Below are positions 33,171 to 46,070 of a stretch of DNA of 64,000 nt, one piece after another (position 1 is the stretch's first letter; each line of letters begins with the position of its first letter). Source of the stretch: Mytilus californianus. Taxonomy: Eukaryota > Mollusca > Bivalvia > Mytilida > Mytilidae. The position numbers and the translations under genes were made by a program. The DNA lies in NCBI RefSeq assembly GCF_021869535.1, contig NW_026262690.1, forward strand, positions 91,224,995 through 91,288,994, in the 5' to 3' direction. The notes under the pieces are model-generated. The model saw only the letters and a program-made list of their open reading frames with translations. It did not search any database and was not told the origin of the DNA.

Positions 33171-36100
33171 ATAAAAAGTTAAAAAGGCCAAATAAAGTAC
33201 GAAGTTAAGTAATCTATTCCTTGGGTAGAAAATCCTTAGCATTTCGAAAACGTCAAAGTTTATAATAGGACAGTGACCCAAAAAAGAAAACAAAAGAGAA
33301 ACAGCTAGAGGTCAGAATACCGTAAGTAATGATGACCGTGCTTGAAAGTCACATGTCAAGCTCTTACTGCCGTGTCCTGAATTAAGATAAGAAAAGCGAA
33401 AATTCGCATTCATGAGTGAAATTCATATTTATACATGCACGTGGTATTTTTGTGCACGAAATAGTATATAGAAAGCATACGCACTGATATATTGGATAAG
33501 AATACGCATTTGTGTCATCACATATATCAATCTAATATGATTCGGATGTCAAACTACCTACCTCAAGCGTTTTGACTCCGGATTCATTGACATTTTATCC
33601 GGAATTTTTGTGAACGCAAACCGATAGTGTGTGTGTGAACAGTGTGATGTGTAATGTGAATGAATCAAGACGTGTAGGATAGCTGGTCAACACAATGAAT
33701 ACAATTTTCAAAATCATAGACCAAAGTCTGTCGTCAAGTACTTTTAGTAAAAATTTGTAATTCGAACACATGACTCATTAGAAAGATATTTCACTTGGCC
33801 CATATATTTCATGTCTTAGTACTGTAAGTTTTTAATGTTATTATATCAACCTATAGCCAAAATATATAAAAATAATAGAATCTGAAGCGAGATGATGCTT
33901 CAAATATTTTTCTTTTATACGTTTTCAAGACAGAATAGTCAACTCAAACACGCCTGAACATAAAAAGGTGTACTCGACTTTCACTTTTCGATGAATTATT
34001 GCCTAGTTTTGAGATTTGTTCCCAAAAAACTGTCGCCGGGGGCAGAGATGCAAATTAATGCTTTAAAAAGATCAATCTTTTATCTTTCTTTGGAATTTTT
34101 TTCGGCGGAATTTATGCTTAAGCACAAAAAAGATCCACATGTATTTGCACCTACCCCAATCGACTTTTTTGTGAAAATGTGTCTATAATTTAAAAGTTTA
34201 CAAATATCTCGAAGCTCTATTCCATAATTTAAGTAAAAACACATATACAAGATGCATAAAATCCTAAATAATGCACATTCATTAAACTTTTAAAGCCCAT
34301 AGAAACAGATGTAAACAATTCAAATTTACCAACTTGGCCTTTTTTACCTTCTCTAACAAAGAGTTCCATTTCTTTTGTTTAATTTCAACTGGGTTTCCGC
34401 CTGTTTTATTAAGAAAAAAATCAGTCTCAGTTTAAACTTAATAATGAATATTCTCTTAGTCTGGTGGTATCTATTAATGAAATTGGATATTTTTGTCAGA
34501 AAAATCCTTTTGTTTGATTATCTTTCTGCTTTCCGACCACTGTGTTTCCAACCTAAGATAAATATTTTTCTTAATTTTCTTCATGCTTTCCGACATTTTC
34601 CCATGCTATGATTGAAATACAAAATATCAAATGATAAACGTTCAGAAATAATCAGTTTATTCTGGGGCAATATATATCAATAAACTATGCCCAGGTTTAT
34701 TGTCACAATGCACAATAGCACGCTGTATTAAATACTACACACACACATGCAACTCGCACAGGGACCGTCTCATAGTATGAATTATATAATTGGGTTATCA
34801 TTATACTTGATATTTAATAAACATTCACATTATTGAAACATATGTGTTGTCAAAAGGCAAATAGGTTCTAACATATAAATGATTTTTTTACTGCAACCTA
34901 GAATTTATTGTTTTACTTTCCAATCTACAAATGAACTTTTATTGTTGAAATATACAAAGTCACGTGGTAGCCTATAGAGGGACCGTATCAAAGACATAAA
35001 TAACTACCCGTATAAATGATCGAAAATTTTCGAGACGTTCCGAGAATCTTGATTCCGAGGATATCGAATGGCCCATAGACACTTCTAAAACTCACCAATA
35101 TATATATAAGCTTGAACCCCTCCGCAAAAAATGTGGTTTTAATATTTATTATGTGCAGTTCTCATGGTAACTTAACCTGTTCCTTTATAGTAACGTGTGA
35201 AAATTTTATATCGAAGGACAATGTTGACAAGTAAAAACAAATGCCAATAGACCTAGTTTGCTGGAAAAAAAAATATATATATATTTTACTTCAATGTATT
35301 CCAACTGAAGAATTAATTTCAATTTTTCTTCTAATCTAAAAGTGTGTTGTTATTGTGTGTCTCATTATACAGATGAAAAATGTATCTTTATTGTCTTTTT
35401 CTTATGATTTTGTATCTGTCTAAATCAGAAGAACGAATAATAAAAATATATAGCATAAACCTCATTCAGTAAAATAAAAAGTTTCATTTAAAGACTTGAC
35501 ATCCTTTTCTGAATGCCTGATATTTTTTACGAGTTCATATAATCTTCTTTTAGTTGTAAATTAATTCATAGAAAGATATAAATGTGTATTTCACCGTTTC
35601 TAAGAATAGATAATTCCCTGAAGTATTTTAGGGCCTGAAATTGGCCTGAAATTAAGAAATACTGACCAAATTGTCCTTCAATGTTGACCTACATATCCAT
35701 CCAGATAAGATAATACTGACCAATGCAGTGCCCTACTACTGACCAAATTCATTCAGTGAATTAACCTACAACACAGACTCATTGTTATTAAACATAGGAT
35801 ACATGAAATATAGGTCACAGCTAGTGACCATTCTCTCTGACAGATGCTTTCCTCGGTCATGAAAAATCTCCATGCTTGTAAAAATAATTCAAAATCTTAA
35901 ATATGAAATCAGCAAAATAAAAAAAATGTGAAGGTTAATGTCATTGGTAGCAAAGGAGTTTTCAATTTTGTTGCAATATTTCGAATATAAACTGAAAGCA
36001 AAACTTATTAGTACTAAAAAAATATACGAAAAACAGTGACACCACCAGCAGTTTAGCAGTAAACAATATCTATGCCAGACAGATTCTTATCATTAAAAAA

Positions 36101-37020
36101 AAAAACAACAAAAAAAAGATCGAGTTAGAAGCATTTTGAAATCATATCATATTTTTCTGCTACAGAATAAAGATCTTTGAATGATATTTGGCCATTTCTT
36201 GATGTGGACAAGCTGGTTCAACACTGTAAGCTTTAATATATCTACAAACAATCTTTAAATTCCTTACTTCACAGAATCATAAACAGGCAATGAAAATCTT
36301 TAATATGACTGAAACTGAAAAAAATTATCAATTGAAATTATATTAAATAGATAAAGATCATATTTTCTCTCTATATGTTACTAGCTGGTATTTTGTTAAC
36401 ATATGTTATTAACTGATGAAAGACATGGCAGACATTGTGAAAACTTGATTTAAAAGTAAAACAAATACCCTTAATGCCATGTTTCCAGCGTAATATGACA
36501 ATGATATTTTTTCTCCAATAAATACAAATTTCTACATTGTTAGACCTCTTTAACACAAAATTTACCAAAAAGAACATAACAAAACTATTGCTTATTTCAG
36601 AAACCATCCTTTTTTTTTTTACCAAAACAAATCTCCTACTTTGCAAATCCTCAATACATTATTTTTTTCTATCGGAAAAGTCTGATCAATTGATCCATGC
36701 ATTGATGTTGGCAAAACATCCACTAGCAAATATTTCATTAATATTCAGGTCGAGATCCTCTTATAATCATAACAAAATACAAAGTTACAATAAAACCCAT
36801 TCAACTGTTAAACAATTTCCTGCAACTCTTCAGTTAAATTTGATATAGAACTATCTAAGCACTGGATATTGAAAGCAATACTGTTCATTTGAATTCTTGA
36901 TTCATATGACTACCTTATATTTTACCCAAGTTCCACATGGGTAACTTTGGTTTAACAACTACCCTTTTTGAGACGGCTCTTTTCGGATATTAAATGGAAA
37001 TGGTAAATTATTATCCAATC
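33171..37020. other. Long unassigned stretch
   Basis: No gene, intact element or RNA recognised across 3.8 kb. Small ORFs at 33,991-34,188, 34,375-34,611 and 36,371-36,848 lack domains, splice signals or codon structure that I can defend. There is a short CA-rich run at about 34,738-34,748. Confidence 0.4.
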
Positions 37021-37022
37021 AC

Positions 37023-37028
37023 TTTATT
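37023..37028 (-). promoter_or_regulatory. Poly(A) signal AATAAA
   Basis: Minus-strand AATAAA about 190 nt after the stop codon at 37,217. It is the likely end of the HEPN-domain transcript. Confidence 0.55.
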
Positions 37029-37216
37029 CATGATAGAAACTCCATTCCAGGCTCTCTTAAGATATTGAAATGAGCAACAACATATTCTAGCTACTTTGTT
37101 GTCTAATGTGTTTATAAGTCTTTGGTTGTAGTTTATGAGTAGTTATCAACTGGGACTATTATACTAATAGTATAATATTTCCAGTTATCAATGAAACATT
37201 TTCATCGCCGTTAAAG

Positions 37217-40066
37217 TCATTGGTAATGATGGTTGTATTTCCTTGCCTCGACACTACACCGTTGTAATATTGCATCACGAGGTAATGTTGCATCACGAGG
37301 TAATGTTGCATTACCAGGTAATGTTGCATTTAAGTTTTGAAAATGTCCAGGTAAAAGCCTTGTTGGCTGTTGTGATACACTTTGACAGCGTGTAAGTGAG
37401 CCAAACATTAAGTCTTTGTGAGAAGAAAGGGGAGGCGGCAGACTCCTGGGAGGGATTTCTGGAGCATTGTCAATTATTGGTGAACCGTCTTCACTATCAG
37501 GTTTTTTCCTCCGTGGCGGTAATAGTGGGGGTGGTGGTATAAGTCCATCCATTGGTAATTCATTTTCTGGAAATTCTTTATTCTGTGATGGATTTGTACT
37601 GTCGTCTGCAAAATGAAAATATTATTTTTTATCAATATTGTTTATCTGAATATTTCTAAAACAGACTGTCAAAGTAATAAAATTGAAAACAATAATCGTG
37701 ATTGCATTTAGTTACAACCCAGATGCAGACTACCAGTATTTCAATAGGACAACACGTACTTCTCATTTCAATGATGGAATATAATTGTCAATTGAGATTG
37801 CATATCTATCTGCTAGTATTATAGTTTTCACAATAATGGACAAAAATGCAACAAATTGAGAAAAGTCGTCATTAAAGGGCAATTTCTCCAATGAGGAGTC
37901 GACTGACGATTTCAGTCAAGTTGACTTATTTGTAGATCTTGACTTGTTGATCATTTTGGCTTTTAAAGTTTCTATCTATCTATTAAAGGTTTTAAGATAT
38001 AAGTCAAAAACGCAAAACAATGGAAAAAATAGCCAGTAAAGGGCAACAACTACAATAAGGAGTTGTCTGACGATTTCGGCCATGTTGACTTATTTGTAAA
38101 TCTTGTCTATTTAGCATTTTTTACAATTATAGTTTTTCTCTATCTATTATAGTTTTCGAAATAATAGTCAATAAAATGCTCCAGGGCGCAGCTTGATACG
38201 ACCGCAGAGAGCGACCCCTGAATAGTTGGGGCAAATATGGACACAACATTCAAGCTTGAATCTGGATTGTAATTAAATATTTGACACAGCGTAGGTTTCT
38301 GACACAAAATGAATGTCGTCTAAGAACTTAAAAATGTGAAATTGGACATTTACCTATAATATGGTCCAATATCCAAAATCTAAATACATGGTTAGATTCA
38401 GCATATCAAAGAACTCCAAGAATTATTTTTTTGTTAAAATTATACTAAGTTAATTGTTGGACCCTTTGAACCTCAATGTGGACCAATTCAAAAACGGGGC
38501 CCGATATCATCATACAGCATATTACAGAACCCCAAGAATTCAAGACTTTGAATTAAACAACATTGAAATTGGTCAAGAAATAAGTAATTTATACAAAGTA
38601 TTAGGAAAGTATTATTTTGGCCCCTTTTTTGACCCATTAATTCCTAAACGGTTAGTGCCATAAAACCCAAAAATCAACCCTAACCTTTTCTTTTTTTTTG
38701 TATGGAACCTTGTGGTACAGTTTCATGGAGATCTATACACTTATACTTAAGTTATTGTCTGGAAACCAAATGTCTTCGGACGACGACGAGGACAGAATCA
38801 TACCATTATACGGCCTCAAATATTTTGCGGTCGTGTAAAAATGAAAAAAAGTTGGTAAAATTTGACATTTAAGGGAAATAACTCTTATAAGAAGTCGTCT
38901 GGCAGTTTTGACGGAAAAGGTCGACAGGTAGCTCTTAACATTTTGAACGCTATTGCACTGTCAGATTTTCTCTATTCCTAGCGCTTTTCAAGGTAATAGA
39001 CAAAAGTTGCATTTTACCCCTATATACTATTTTTAGCCACGTAGGCCATGTTGGCTAAGAGGCGGGGTTATCGGATAATTCTTTTAAACTAGATGCCCCA
39101 TTAATGAAGTTTGATTATATTTTGCCTAGTAGTTTCAGAAGAGAAGTTTATTTTGTAAAAGTTATCGATAAAGTCAAACGCCGGACGCCAAGTGACGAAA
39201 AAAGCTCACTAGGCCTTTCGGCCAGGTGAGCTAAAACTGGGCATAATCTTCGAATTTTATTTTACATTCTTTCATCTACAGAAAGTTTTTCATGTATCAT
39301 TATTAAAGGAATAGTATTCCAGTTTAAAAGCGATTGTCATACTATTCACACCTCTGATCATTTATCAAGGAGCAGTGATACTAAAATGAAAAGATCGATA
39401 TAAAATAAATGAAGTGCAAAATATACGCATTCGACATAATTTTTGAGATACAATTAAAGGTTGGTGTATTTAGCTATGATATTGCTACATACGTTTTAGT
39501 TGTTCTAGTTCTTGGCGAAGCTCTAGGTATTTTTCTACTGTTTCTGTATCTAGTGTAGTAATTTTTAAATCTTGAATCCGCTTTGCATGCCCAGATTCAG
39601 GCTTTTTGCCGAGAAAGTAATCTACTCGTTGTCCTACTTCAAGAAATATATTAAAGAACTCTTCAAACTCAAGTTCACTTGTAGCACCATTTGGTTTATG
39701 TGCAAATTCTTTTCTTGCGATATGGATCCGTTCTACATCATCACCAATATTTATATTGTTTGGTAAAGGCTTTTTTCCCCAACGTGTTGTTGGTTGTGGG
39801 ATGAACTGGGTACTCTTGAAATTTTTCACAATTTTGTATATTATTGAAGCATCCAACTTCATTAAGCCACCTCTTCTTAAAGTTCGTAATATGTCTTTTT
39901 CTTTATCACTCAATTTTTTAAGGAAGTTTACATCATTCATCACAATATCGTATACTTTTACTGCAGGTATCTTTCTGTGTTTTAAAAGGTCTTTCATCAT
40001 GTCAGAAAAGACATCTAAAACAACAATGCCACATCTTGCACTTCGTAAATTTTCTTGTGTCGCCAT
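37217..40066 (-). CDS. DZIP3-like HEPN domain protein with proline-rich tail, two coding exons
   Basis: Minus strand, coding exons 40,066-39,493 and 37,605-37,217 (963 nt, 320 aa). The donor C|GTATGT and the acceptor TTTTGCAG|AC give a phase-1 junction that keeps the frame. The first coding exon has its own acceptor (TTTTTTCAG, exon start 40,154) and an in-frame TAA before ATGGCG, so an upstream non-coding exon is expected. Residues 10-190 match the DZIP3-like HEPN domain: SARCGIVVLDVF at the start, the GDDVERI segment (108-114), then R118-KEFA-H123, the R-x4-H signature of HEPN proteins, which in many families are RNases, though activity here is unknown. The domain ends in a charged helix (LELRQELEQLK). 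Residues 192-320 are low complexity, with PPPPLLPPRRKK and PPRSLPPPL, likely SH3/WW ligands, and a short repeated N-A-T-L-P / R-D-A-T-L-P segment. The domain is expanded in mussels and often fused to NACHT or death domains; here it is not. Confidence 0.85.
37790..39235 (-). repeat. Dispersed repeat (family A type) in the HEPN gene intron
   Basis: The reverse strand opens 'gctcacctggccgaaagg' (39,232) and 'cacttggcgtccggcg' (39,190), like 11,140-12,180, and continues through 'gttattgccctt'-type units to about 37,790. It is interrupted by the family T element at 38,179-38,836. It fills most of the 1.9-kb intron. Confidence 0.7.
38179..38836 (-). mobile_element. Family T element, short copy
   Basis: About 660 bp with the same ends as 1,815-5,467: GCGGTCGTATCAAGCTGCGC at one end and ACACGACCGCAAAATATTTG at the other. 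It has only one or two units of the internal repeats, so array length varies greatly within the family. The flanks 'ataaaatg' (38,171) and 'taaaaatg' (38,836) are a near-perfect 8-bp target duplication. The related empty stretch at about 37,840 reads 'ggacaaaaatgcaac'. Confidence 0.75.
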
Positions 40067-40154
40067 TTTAAAAATTATGCACTCCTTCAATTTATCAACA
40101 GCATGGATTTTCGTTAAAATACTTTTTTTTTAATTTCCAAAGTAATTCTTCAAC

Positions 40155-42135
40155 CTGAAAAAAAAAATCATTTAAGATTAGTTAACACATTTCTTTTTGT
40201 TGCAATTTACACATACATAATTTTTAAATTTGTATATTTTAATAACTTTCCGTCACCGTTTTATCAGATTACAAAAATTATGAATGGTGCATTAAAATTG
40301 AATAGTGAATCATTACCATGGTTACGAAGTCATTATCTAACATAACGGAATATATAATTAAGTTAATAAGTTACTTAAGTTTAAGGTAGCCACATTTTGA
40401 ATATAAATTTAGGATTTCAAATGAAAATGTCATTTCATAGATATTAAATTCCTTTCTGATAAAAGGAATATCTAAAACGCAAAATTGTTGGACTAAATTT
40501 TAGACCAGAACCTGATGTTCCAGGGCCGTAACTAGCCTCTGTTAAAAGTGAGGCTAAATTATTCGCCTCGCTCCGCTTGGTGAAAAAATTATCGGCGAGG
40601 GGTCTGGGGGACGCTCAAGGCCCTCAGAAGCTCTGGAAAAAATGACGCAAAATCGTACATTCTGAGCGTTTCCCGGACCCTTTCTTAATCTGAAACGCAA
40701 GTTTTGTTTTATTTATTTTTTTGACAATATTCTGGTCTCAAAGCAAAATATATAGATTCAGTGTAAGACTTTTAGTTTTTAGGCACAACATCAAAAGACC
40801 GATATGAAGGATAAAACAAAAATTGTAATTCACATAGTTAAGTGTGTGGCTGCTGTTTTTTTTGTTTTGTTTGTTTTTTTGTTATTGAGTTTCTGCTTGT
40901 AGGAAAAACGTATTATACCTGTCAATTATGTTCTTTTCAAATTAAGCTAAGAAGGGGCTGATTATCATTAATATAACTATGTGAATGCAGTTTTTATAAC
41001 ACATTTCAATTACAACTTAATGTAGTTCCTAACTGGGATAGAAAGGGTACACTCAGGGTAGACTCAGGAAAACTGTTCTTAAAAGACCTCATTGCTACAT
41101 TTTTGTGCTGTTTTAATATGTATATCGGACGATTAATGTCGGATCTGCCTGTTCTGGTCTTGTATTGCGTTTAGACTTTGGTGTAATTTTTTTATGACTT
41201 TGTAATTTATTCACAGTTACTTTAAGTACCGCTTAATTCGACGCTAGGGGCCGTCTTGACATTGTTGTAAGGTATGAATGATTCGTTCATTGTTGAAGAC
41301 CCTCCAGCGACTGTCAAGATGAAGAACAGGAATAAAAGCCCTGTTCATTGATAATTCGTATTTTTTTCCATGCACATTTACTCCATATCCCTTTATTTTC
41401 TATTAAAGGACCTGAACACGGCTTAATGCAAGTTTACGCCCTTCAATGTAAAAGGTCATATGGCAATACATTATTTTTGTTTTTAAATGATTTGATTCTA
41501 GGAGATTGATTGTCTCACTTTAATTTAACCCATGTCATCTTTTTAGTTTAATAGAAAAGAGAGCCAGTTTTGTTTTCGTTAATATAAAGTATAATTTTCC
41601 ATGAAAAAACGACCAATTTTTCTATGTCCGGTAGCTTCGTATCTTCTCAAAACATTTTCTCGAACAATATCTGGACATCGGTGGAGATCTAACATTGCCA
41701 AACTACACAACCGTTCACCCGTCATTACCGACCACTTCGACTATGCTATTTCGATATTTTTTATTTTTCATTATCAATTTTTCATAGACTAACCGATACA
41801 TATTTTTAAAATTTAAAGTAGTTTTTAAAATTAGACGAAAAGTCCTTAAATATAATAAAACTCAAGTTTAAAACAAAATTACTAATTTACAAATGAAATT
41901 CAACGCTAAGACAATAGTCATGAAGAAGGGCAATCAATGAACAAAAGACAAACCCGTGAACAGATAAGACACATAACAACAAAATTTAATTATAAACAAT
42001 CAACACTGAAAACTAAAAATAAATGAGAAACATGGATCCGAAAAAAACAGGGGCGACGTCAGAGGGTGAACAGAGCTTGCTTCTTGCAAGTCACTCGCCG
42101 TGAAAACAATTTAATATGAAGACAAGCTTTTTTGT
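40155..42135. other. Unassigned DNA with a hAT-like fragment
   Basis: 40,520-40,690 starts 'ccagggccgtaactagcct' and is GC-rich compared with its surroundings. The same 'cagggccgtaacta' end occurs in reverse at about 42,198-42,213 beside a 'catttgcctcatttgcctca' repeat, suggesting a family of small DNA elements. The upstream non-coding exon of the HEPN gene should lie here but could not be placed. Confidence 0.4.
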
Positions 42136-42139
42136 TTCA

Positions 42140-42475
42140 ACTTATTGATTTTTTTTTTAAATTTCCAACATGAAGCATTTGCCTCATTTGCCTCAATGTA
42201 GTTACGGCCCTGACTGTTCAGTGGTTGTCGTTTGTTGATGTGGTTCATAAGTGTTTCTCGTTTTGTATATAGATTAGACCGTTGGTTTTCCTGTTTGAAT
42301 GGTTTTACACTAGTCATTTTTGGGGCCCTTTATAGCTTGCTGTTCGGTGTGAGCCAAGGCTCCGTGTTGAAGGCCATACTCTGACCTATAATGGTTTAAT
42401 TTTACAAATTGTGATTTGGATGGAGAGTTGTCTCATTGGCACTCATACGACATCTTCTTATATCCAGGTACATAT
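42140..42475 (-). repeat. Mussel-type dispersed repeat, subfamily 2, joined to a small fragment
   Basis: 'ggttgtcgtttgttgatgtg' to 'ttggcactcatacgacatc'. The left 70 bp belong to the 'cagggccgtaacta' element. It closely resembles 44,740-45,060. Confidence 0.7.
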
Positions 42476-42599
42476 AAATTATGGTGTTAGCACTTTACAA
42501 CCATATGTTTTCATATTAAGAAAAAATATGCCATTTTTATATTTATTACATTCAGATATGTTTGTATATTTGTAAATGTGATTAAGTGGCATTTTTGTA

Positions 42600-43220
42600 G
42601 ATCTTCAACGGCAGTGATGATATTTTTGACTGTTTACAGTTTATACCTATCTATTGAATTTTTGAAATAATAGACGAAGTTATAGAAACCAGTATTGAAG
42701 TCGACTGACAAGTTCAGTAATGTTGACTTCTACGTAGATGTCATTGTGCTGAACAAGTTTGGTATTAACTGTTATCGCAAGAATGGATAAAAGCGTCAAT
42801 TGACGATTTCGTCTAGGCTGACTTATTCGTAGATCTTATTTTGCACCTTCAATAGTTTCCACGCAAAATGCCAAACGAGTAAAATAAAGGATTTAAAGGC
42901 AATAACCAATCTAATTAAAATATAGATCTCGGATTTTGTTATACTACGTATACGTATCTAGTATAACGAAATCCGAGATCTATATGTTAATTAGATTGAG
43001 GCAATAACTCTATGAGAGATCAATTGACGATTTCTGTCAAGTTGATTTATTTGTAGATATCATTATTCTGGTAATGTTAGATATCATTATTCTGGTAATG
43101 TTTGCACTTTGCAGTTTAAAATTTCTCTTCATCTGTTGTAGTTTTCAAGATAATTACCAAATTTACTTTAATTTGATAATAAAACAAATACATTTAAGGG
43201 GCCATAACTCCAATACATTC
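42600..43220 (-). repeat. Dispersed repeat (20,560-21,040 family) carrying a palindromic MITE
   Basis: Reverse-orientation units with 'gttgacttctacgtagat' and 'gacgatttcgtctaggctg' phrases. It is interrupted by the palindrome at 42,907-42,998. A 25-bp direct duplication ('gatatcattattctggtaat') lies at about 43,055-43,100. Confidence 0.6.
42907..42998. repeat. Palindromic MITE family P, copy 2
   Basis: 92 bp with arms CAATCTAATTAAAATATAGA.. and ..TATATGTTAATTAGATTG, and GATCTCGGATTTTGTTATA against TATAACGAAATCCGAGATC. Same family as 32,005-32,115 but with a single hairpin. Confidence 0.85.
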
Positions 43221-43451
43221 TTGACAACAAGATACTTAAGGGATTAGTAAAGCTGTTATGACTACTTATAAAGTAGACCATGTGACTAAAAACTACTATG
43301 TCTATTCGCACGAGGTTTTTCACTGTTGGACAATACAAGGGACGCAGAAACACATTGCGAAACATGTATTATATTCTTCTATGATATACCAATAATGATT
43401 CATGTACCCTGTTATAGTTGATTCTTGTTTAGGTGTTCCCTTATGATTTTT

Positions 43452-44275
43452 ACATCGCGATGACCTTGAGGTCATTTCGATGTATTGCTATCGCCTAAAT
43501 ATCAATTATGCAAATTAGTTTTGGGTTTTCAACCGATCTATAAAAATTATAGATCCGCGGTCACTTATCTAGTGCAAAATAACATTACTTATCGCTTGTT
43601 TCAAATTCATTTTTTTAATGGATACTCCTATAAACATTTTTATTAAAACACAAATTAATAATATGAAAATGTGTTGTCGTTAGTTGTATATATAAAAGTA
43701 AAAAATCATTGATGATATAAATGCACACGTACCGAAAAATTGTGTTAAAGCTTACGGAAGAATATCTCAAGAACGTTTTGCGACACTCCCGGCAAGGACC
43801 GATAACTCTGTTATTTGTTTTGCGGGAAAATATGAATGGCTTCTCATATCCAATCTTTTAGAAAAATCGATTTTTTTACAGAAGAGTGTCCACCATGCAC
43901 TTGCACTGCACTATAATTAGAATAGTAGAATAGAATGATATATAAATAGATGAAAATTATATATACATGCAACCGTATATTAATATAATATATAACAACA
44001 AACCAGACGTGTATACTCTGACACTATTATCATATTAGTATAATAGTCCCAGGTATACTGATTTGTATCACTACAATATAATAGTTATTACGGTGCGGTT
44101 GAATTTCCTGTCATTTATTCATCATCCATGCACGAACTTGTATCAGAAAAAAATATATCTGTGTAAATTAACCTCAGTTTCAGGTATAGAGATGTGATCT
44201 ATTTCTGTGACATGTGCTTTTGACCATCCACAAGAACCTGCGGTCATCCGATGTTCAGTACTTCAGTACTTTGAT
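43452..44275 (+). repeat. Dispersed element U, copy 2 (inverted relative to copy 1)
   Basis: Runs from ACATCGCGATGACC to CAGTACTTCAGTACTTTGAT. The relative of the 69-codon ORF (about 43,722-43,920) has lost one base in the 'ctcaagaacgttttg' segment and is frameshifted. The TGACCTTGAGGTCA palindrome is at 43,461-43,474. Confidence 0.7.
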
Positions 44276-44739
44276 TAAACCCTGTTGTTGCATTTCTCAT
44301 TTTCTGGTGTTTCACCCCGGGGATCTTTTTAAACCCTGTATTTGTAGCCCACTTGTTTATGTGTTCTTGTAGTTTTTTAAAACCTTGTATTTGTAGTTCT
44401 CTTATTTAGGTGTTCCTGATGATATATTTTTCATAGATTTATAACTTGTGACTTATATTTGATTTGAATCATAATTTATGAACCTACTTCAGATGTAATA
44501 CCTAGTGACTCAACCGAATAGGTCAAAACATAATGTGACAAACCTCACTGGATAGGGGAGATAACTCTAGGAAGATACACCGTCATTCTATATACCTGTT
44601 CTAATAACATGATAACTCAAACACCATCTTCAAGATGTGCTTTAAGAAACGCTACTAGACTATATTTAATAGTGTGTCGTTCTTTGTTCTGATGTTACAC
44701 TATTGTTTCGGAAAAAGGGTGAAGGTTTGGTACCATTAA

Positions 44740-45060
44740 AACGTTTAAACCCGCTGCATTTGTTTGCACCTGTCCTAAGTCAGGAATCTGATGTTCAGTA
44801 GTTGTCGTTTGTTGATGTGATTCATAAGTGTTTCTCGTTTCTCGTTTTTTATATAGATTAGACCGTTGGTTTTCCCGTTTGAATGGTTTTACACTAGTAA
44901 TTTTTGGGGCCCTTTATAGCTTACTGTTCGGTGTGAGCCAAGGCTCCTTGTTTAAGACCGTACTTTGACCTATAATGGTTTACTAGTACTTTTATAAATT
45001 TTGACTTGGATGGAGAGTTGTCTCATTGGCACTCATACCACATCTTCTTATGTCTATTGG
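44740..45060 (-). repeat. Mussel-type dispersed repeat, subfamily 2
   Basis: 'aacccgctgcatttgtttgc' to 'ttggcactcataccacatct', with a local duplication 'tttctcgtttctcgtttt'. Confidence 0.75.
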
Positions 45061-45540
45061 AATAGAAACTCCCTGTATAAAAAAACATCATTGGGTTTGC
45101 TGCTGACACAAGATTATATATATATTTAAAATTTTATTGATGAAAAAAAAGTTTGGCCCTTGGGAGTCAAGTACTCAGCTCCAGGCCCTGTCGAAGACAC
45201 TTGGTATAGATGGACCAAGACTCATTGACATGGACACTCTGTCAACCAACCGGAACAACATGAGTTCCTATACGGGGATGAAGCGATGCTCCATCTCGTA
45301 GCAGGTGGCTACGGTAAAAGGGGATCAGATTGACGGTTGAAAGAGAAATACATGTAGATGTTTTACATTCAATGACTTGGGGAAATGGGAAATTAGACCT
45401 GTGATCAATTTCGAAAGGGTCCAAAACACTGGTAAATTCTTTGTAAACAAAGTATTAAATGTACATATTTTAATATTATGACAAACTGTATTAATGATAA
45501 TGATTTTAGTAATACAAAAATATAAGAGTTGATCTTAATG
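45061..45540. other. Unassigned stretch with protein-like frames on both strands
   Basis: The plus-strand frame at about 45,149-45,300 gives KKFGPWESSTQLQALSKTLG and a stop. The opposite strand has a 60-codon ORF (45,424-45,242). Base composition is less AT-rich than its surroundings. It may be an eroded transposon or exon fragment; no family is recognised. Confidence 0.3.
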
Positions 45541-45544
45541 CAAC

Positions 45545-45580
45545 CAGAGACATATACTATAATTGTATTATATGTCTCTG
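45545..45580. mobile_element. 36-bp palindromic micro-element, second copy
   Basis: Perfect 12-bp arms CAGAGACATATA / TATATGTCTCTG around a 12-bp spacer, flanked by ATGCAAC on both sides (45,538-45,544 and 45,581-45,587). The arms match the element at 9,524-9,556. Confidence 0.85.
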
Positions 45581-45829
45581 ATGCAACATATCTACAAATA
45601 AATATTAACAACTGTTAAATGAAACTAGCTGTTACAAATCTGTTGCTGTGCAAACTTACTATGATAGAGGATTTATATATTCTCAAGTAGCGACAATAAC
45701 TATCAGAATTCAATTTGCCCAAAGTTTAAATCAAATGATCTTCAATGTTAGCCTTACCAGCACTAGTACCTGCGTCAATACGTAAAGAGTATCCGTTATA
45801 AAGGTCTGCTTGAAATCCACACAATTCAA

Positions 45830-46070
45830 ATAATCTTTTTAAACTAGAAATAAAATACTTCCCCATACTTGATACTTTGAACATTGGACTTTAACTGGTC
45901 TTGATTTTAGATATTTTTTAAAGCTGTATATGGACATAGCGTATTGTCAATTCCAATAATTTTTTTAAACTAGAAATAAAAAACTTCCCCATACTTTGCA
46001 CATTGGCCTTTTACTGATCTTAATTTTGAATATTTTTTAAAGCTGTATATAGAAATAGCCATATTGACAT
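45830..46070 (+). repeat. Direct duplication of about 125 bp
   Basis: 'aaactagaaataaaatactt' (45,841) and 'aaactagaaataaaaaactt' (about 45,968) begin two similar blocks, each ending 'aaagctgtatat'. Confidence 0.7.
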
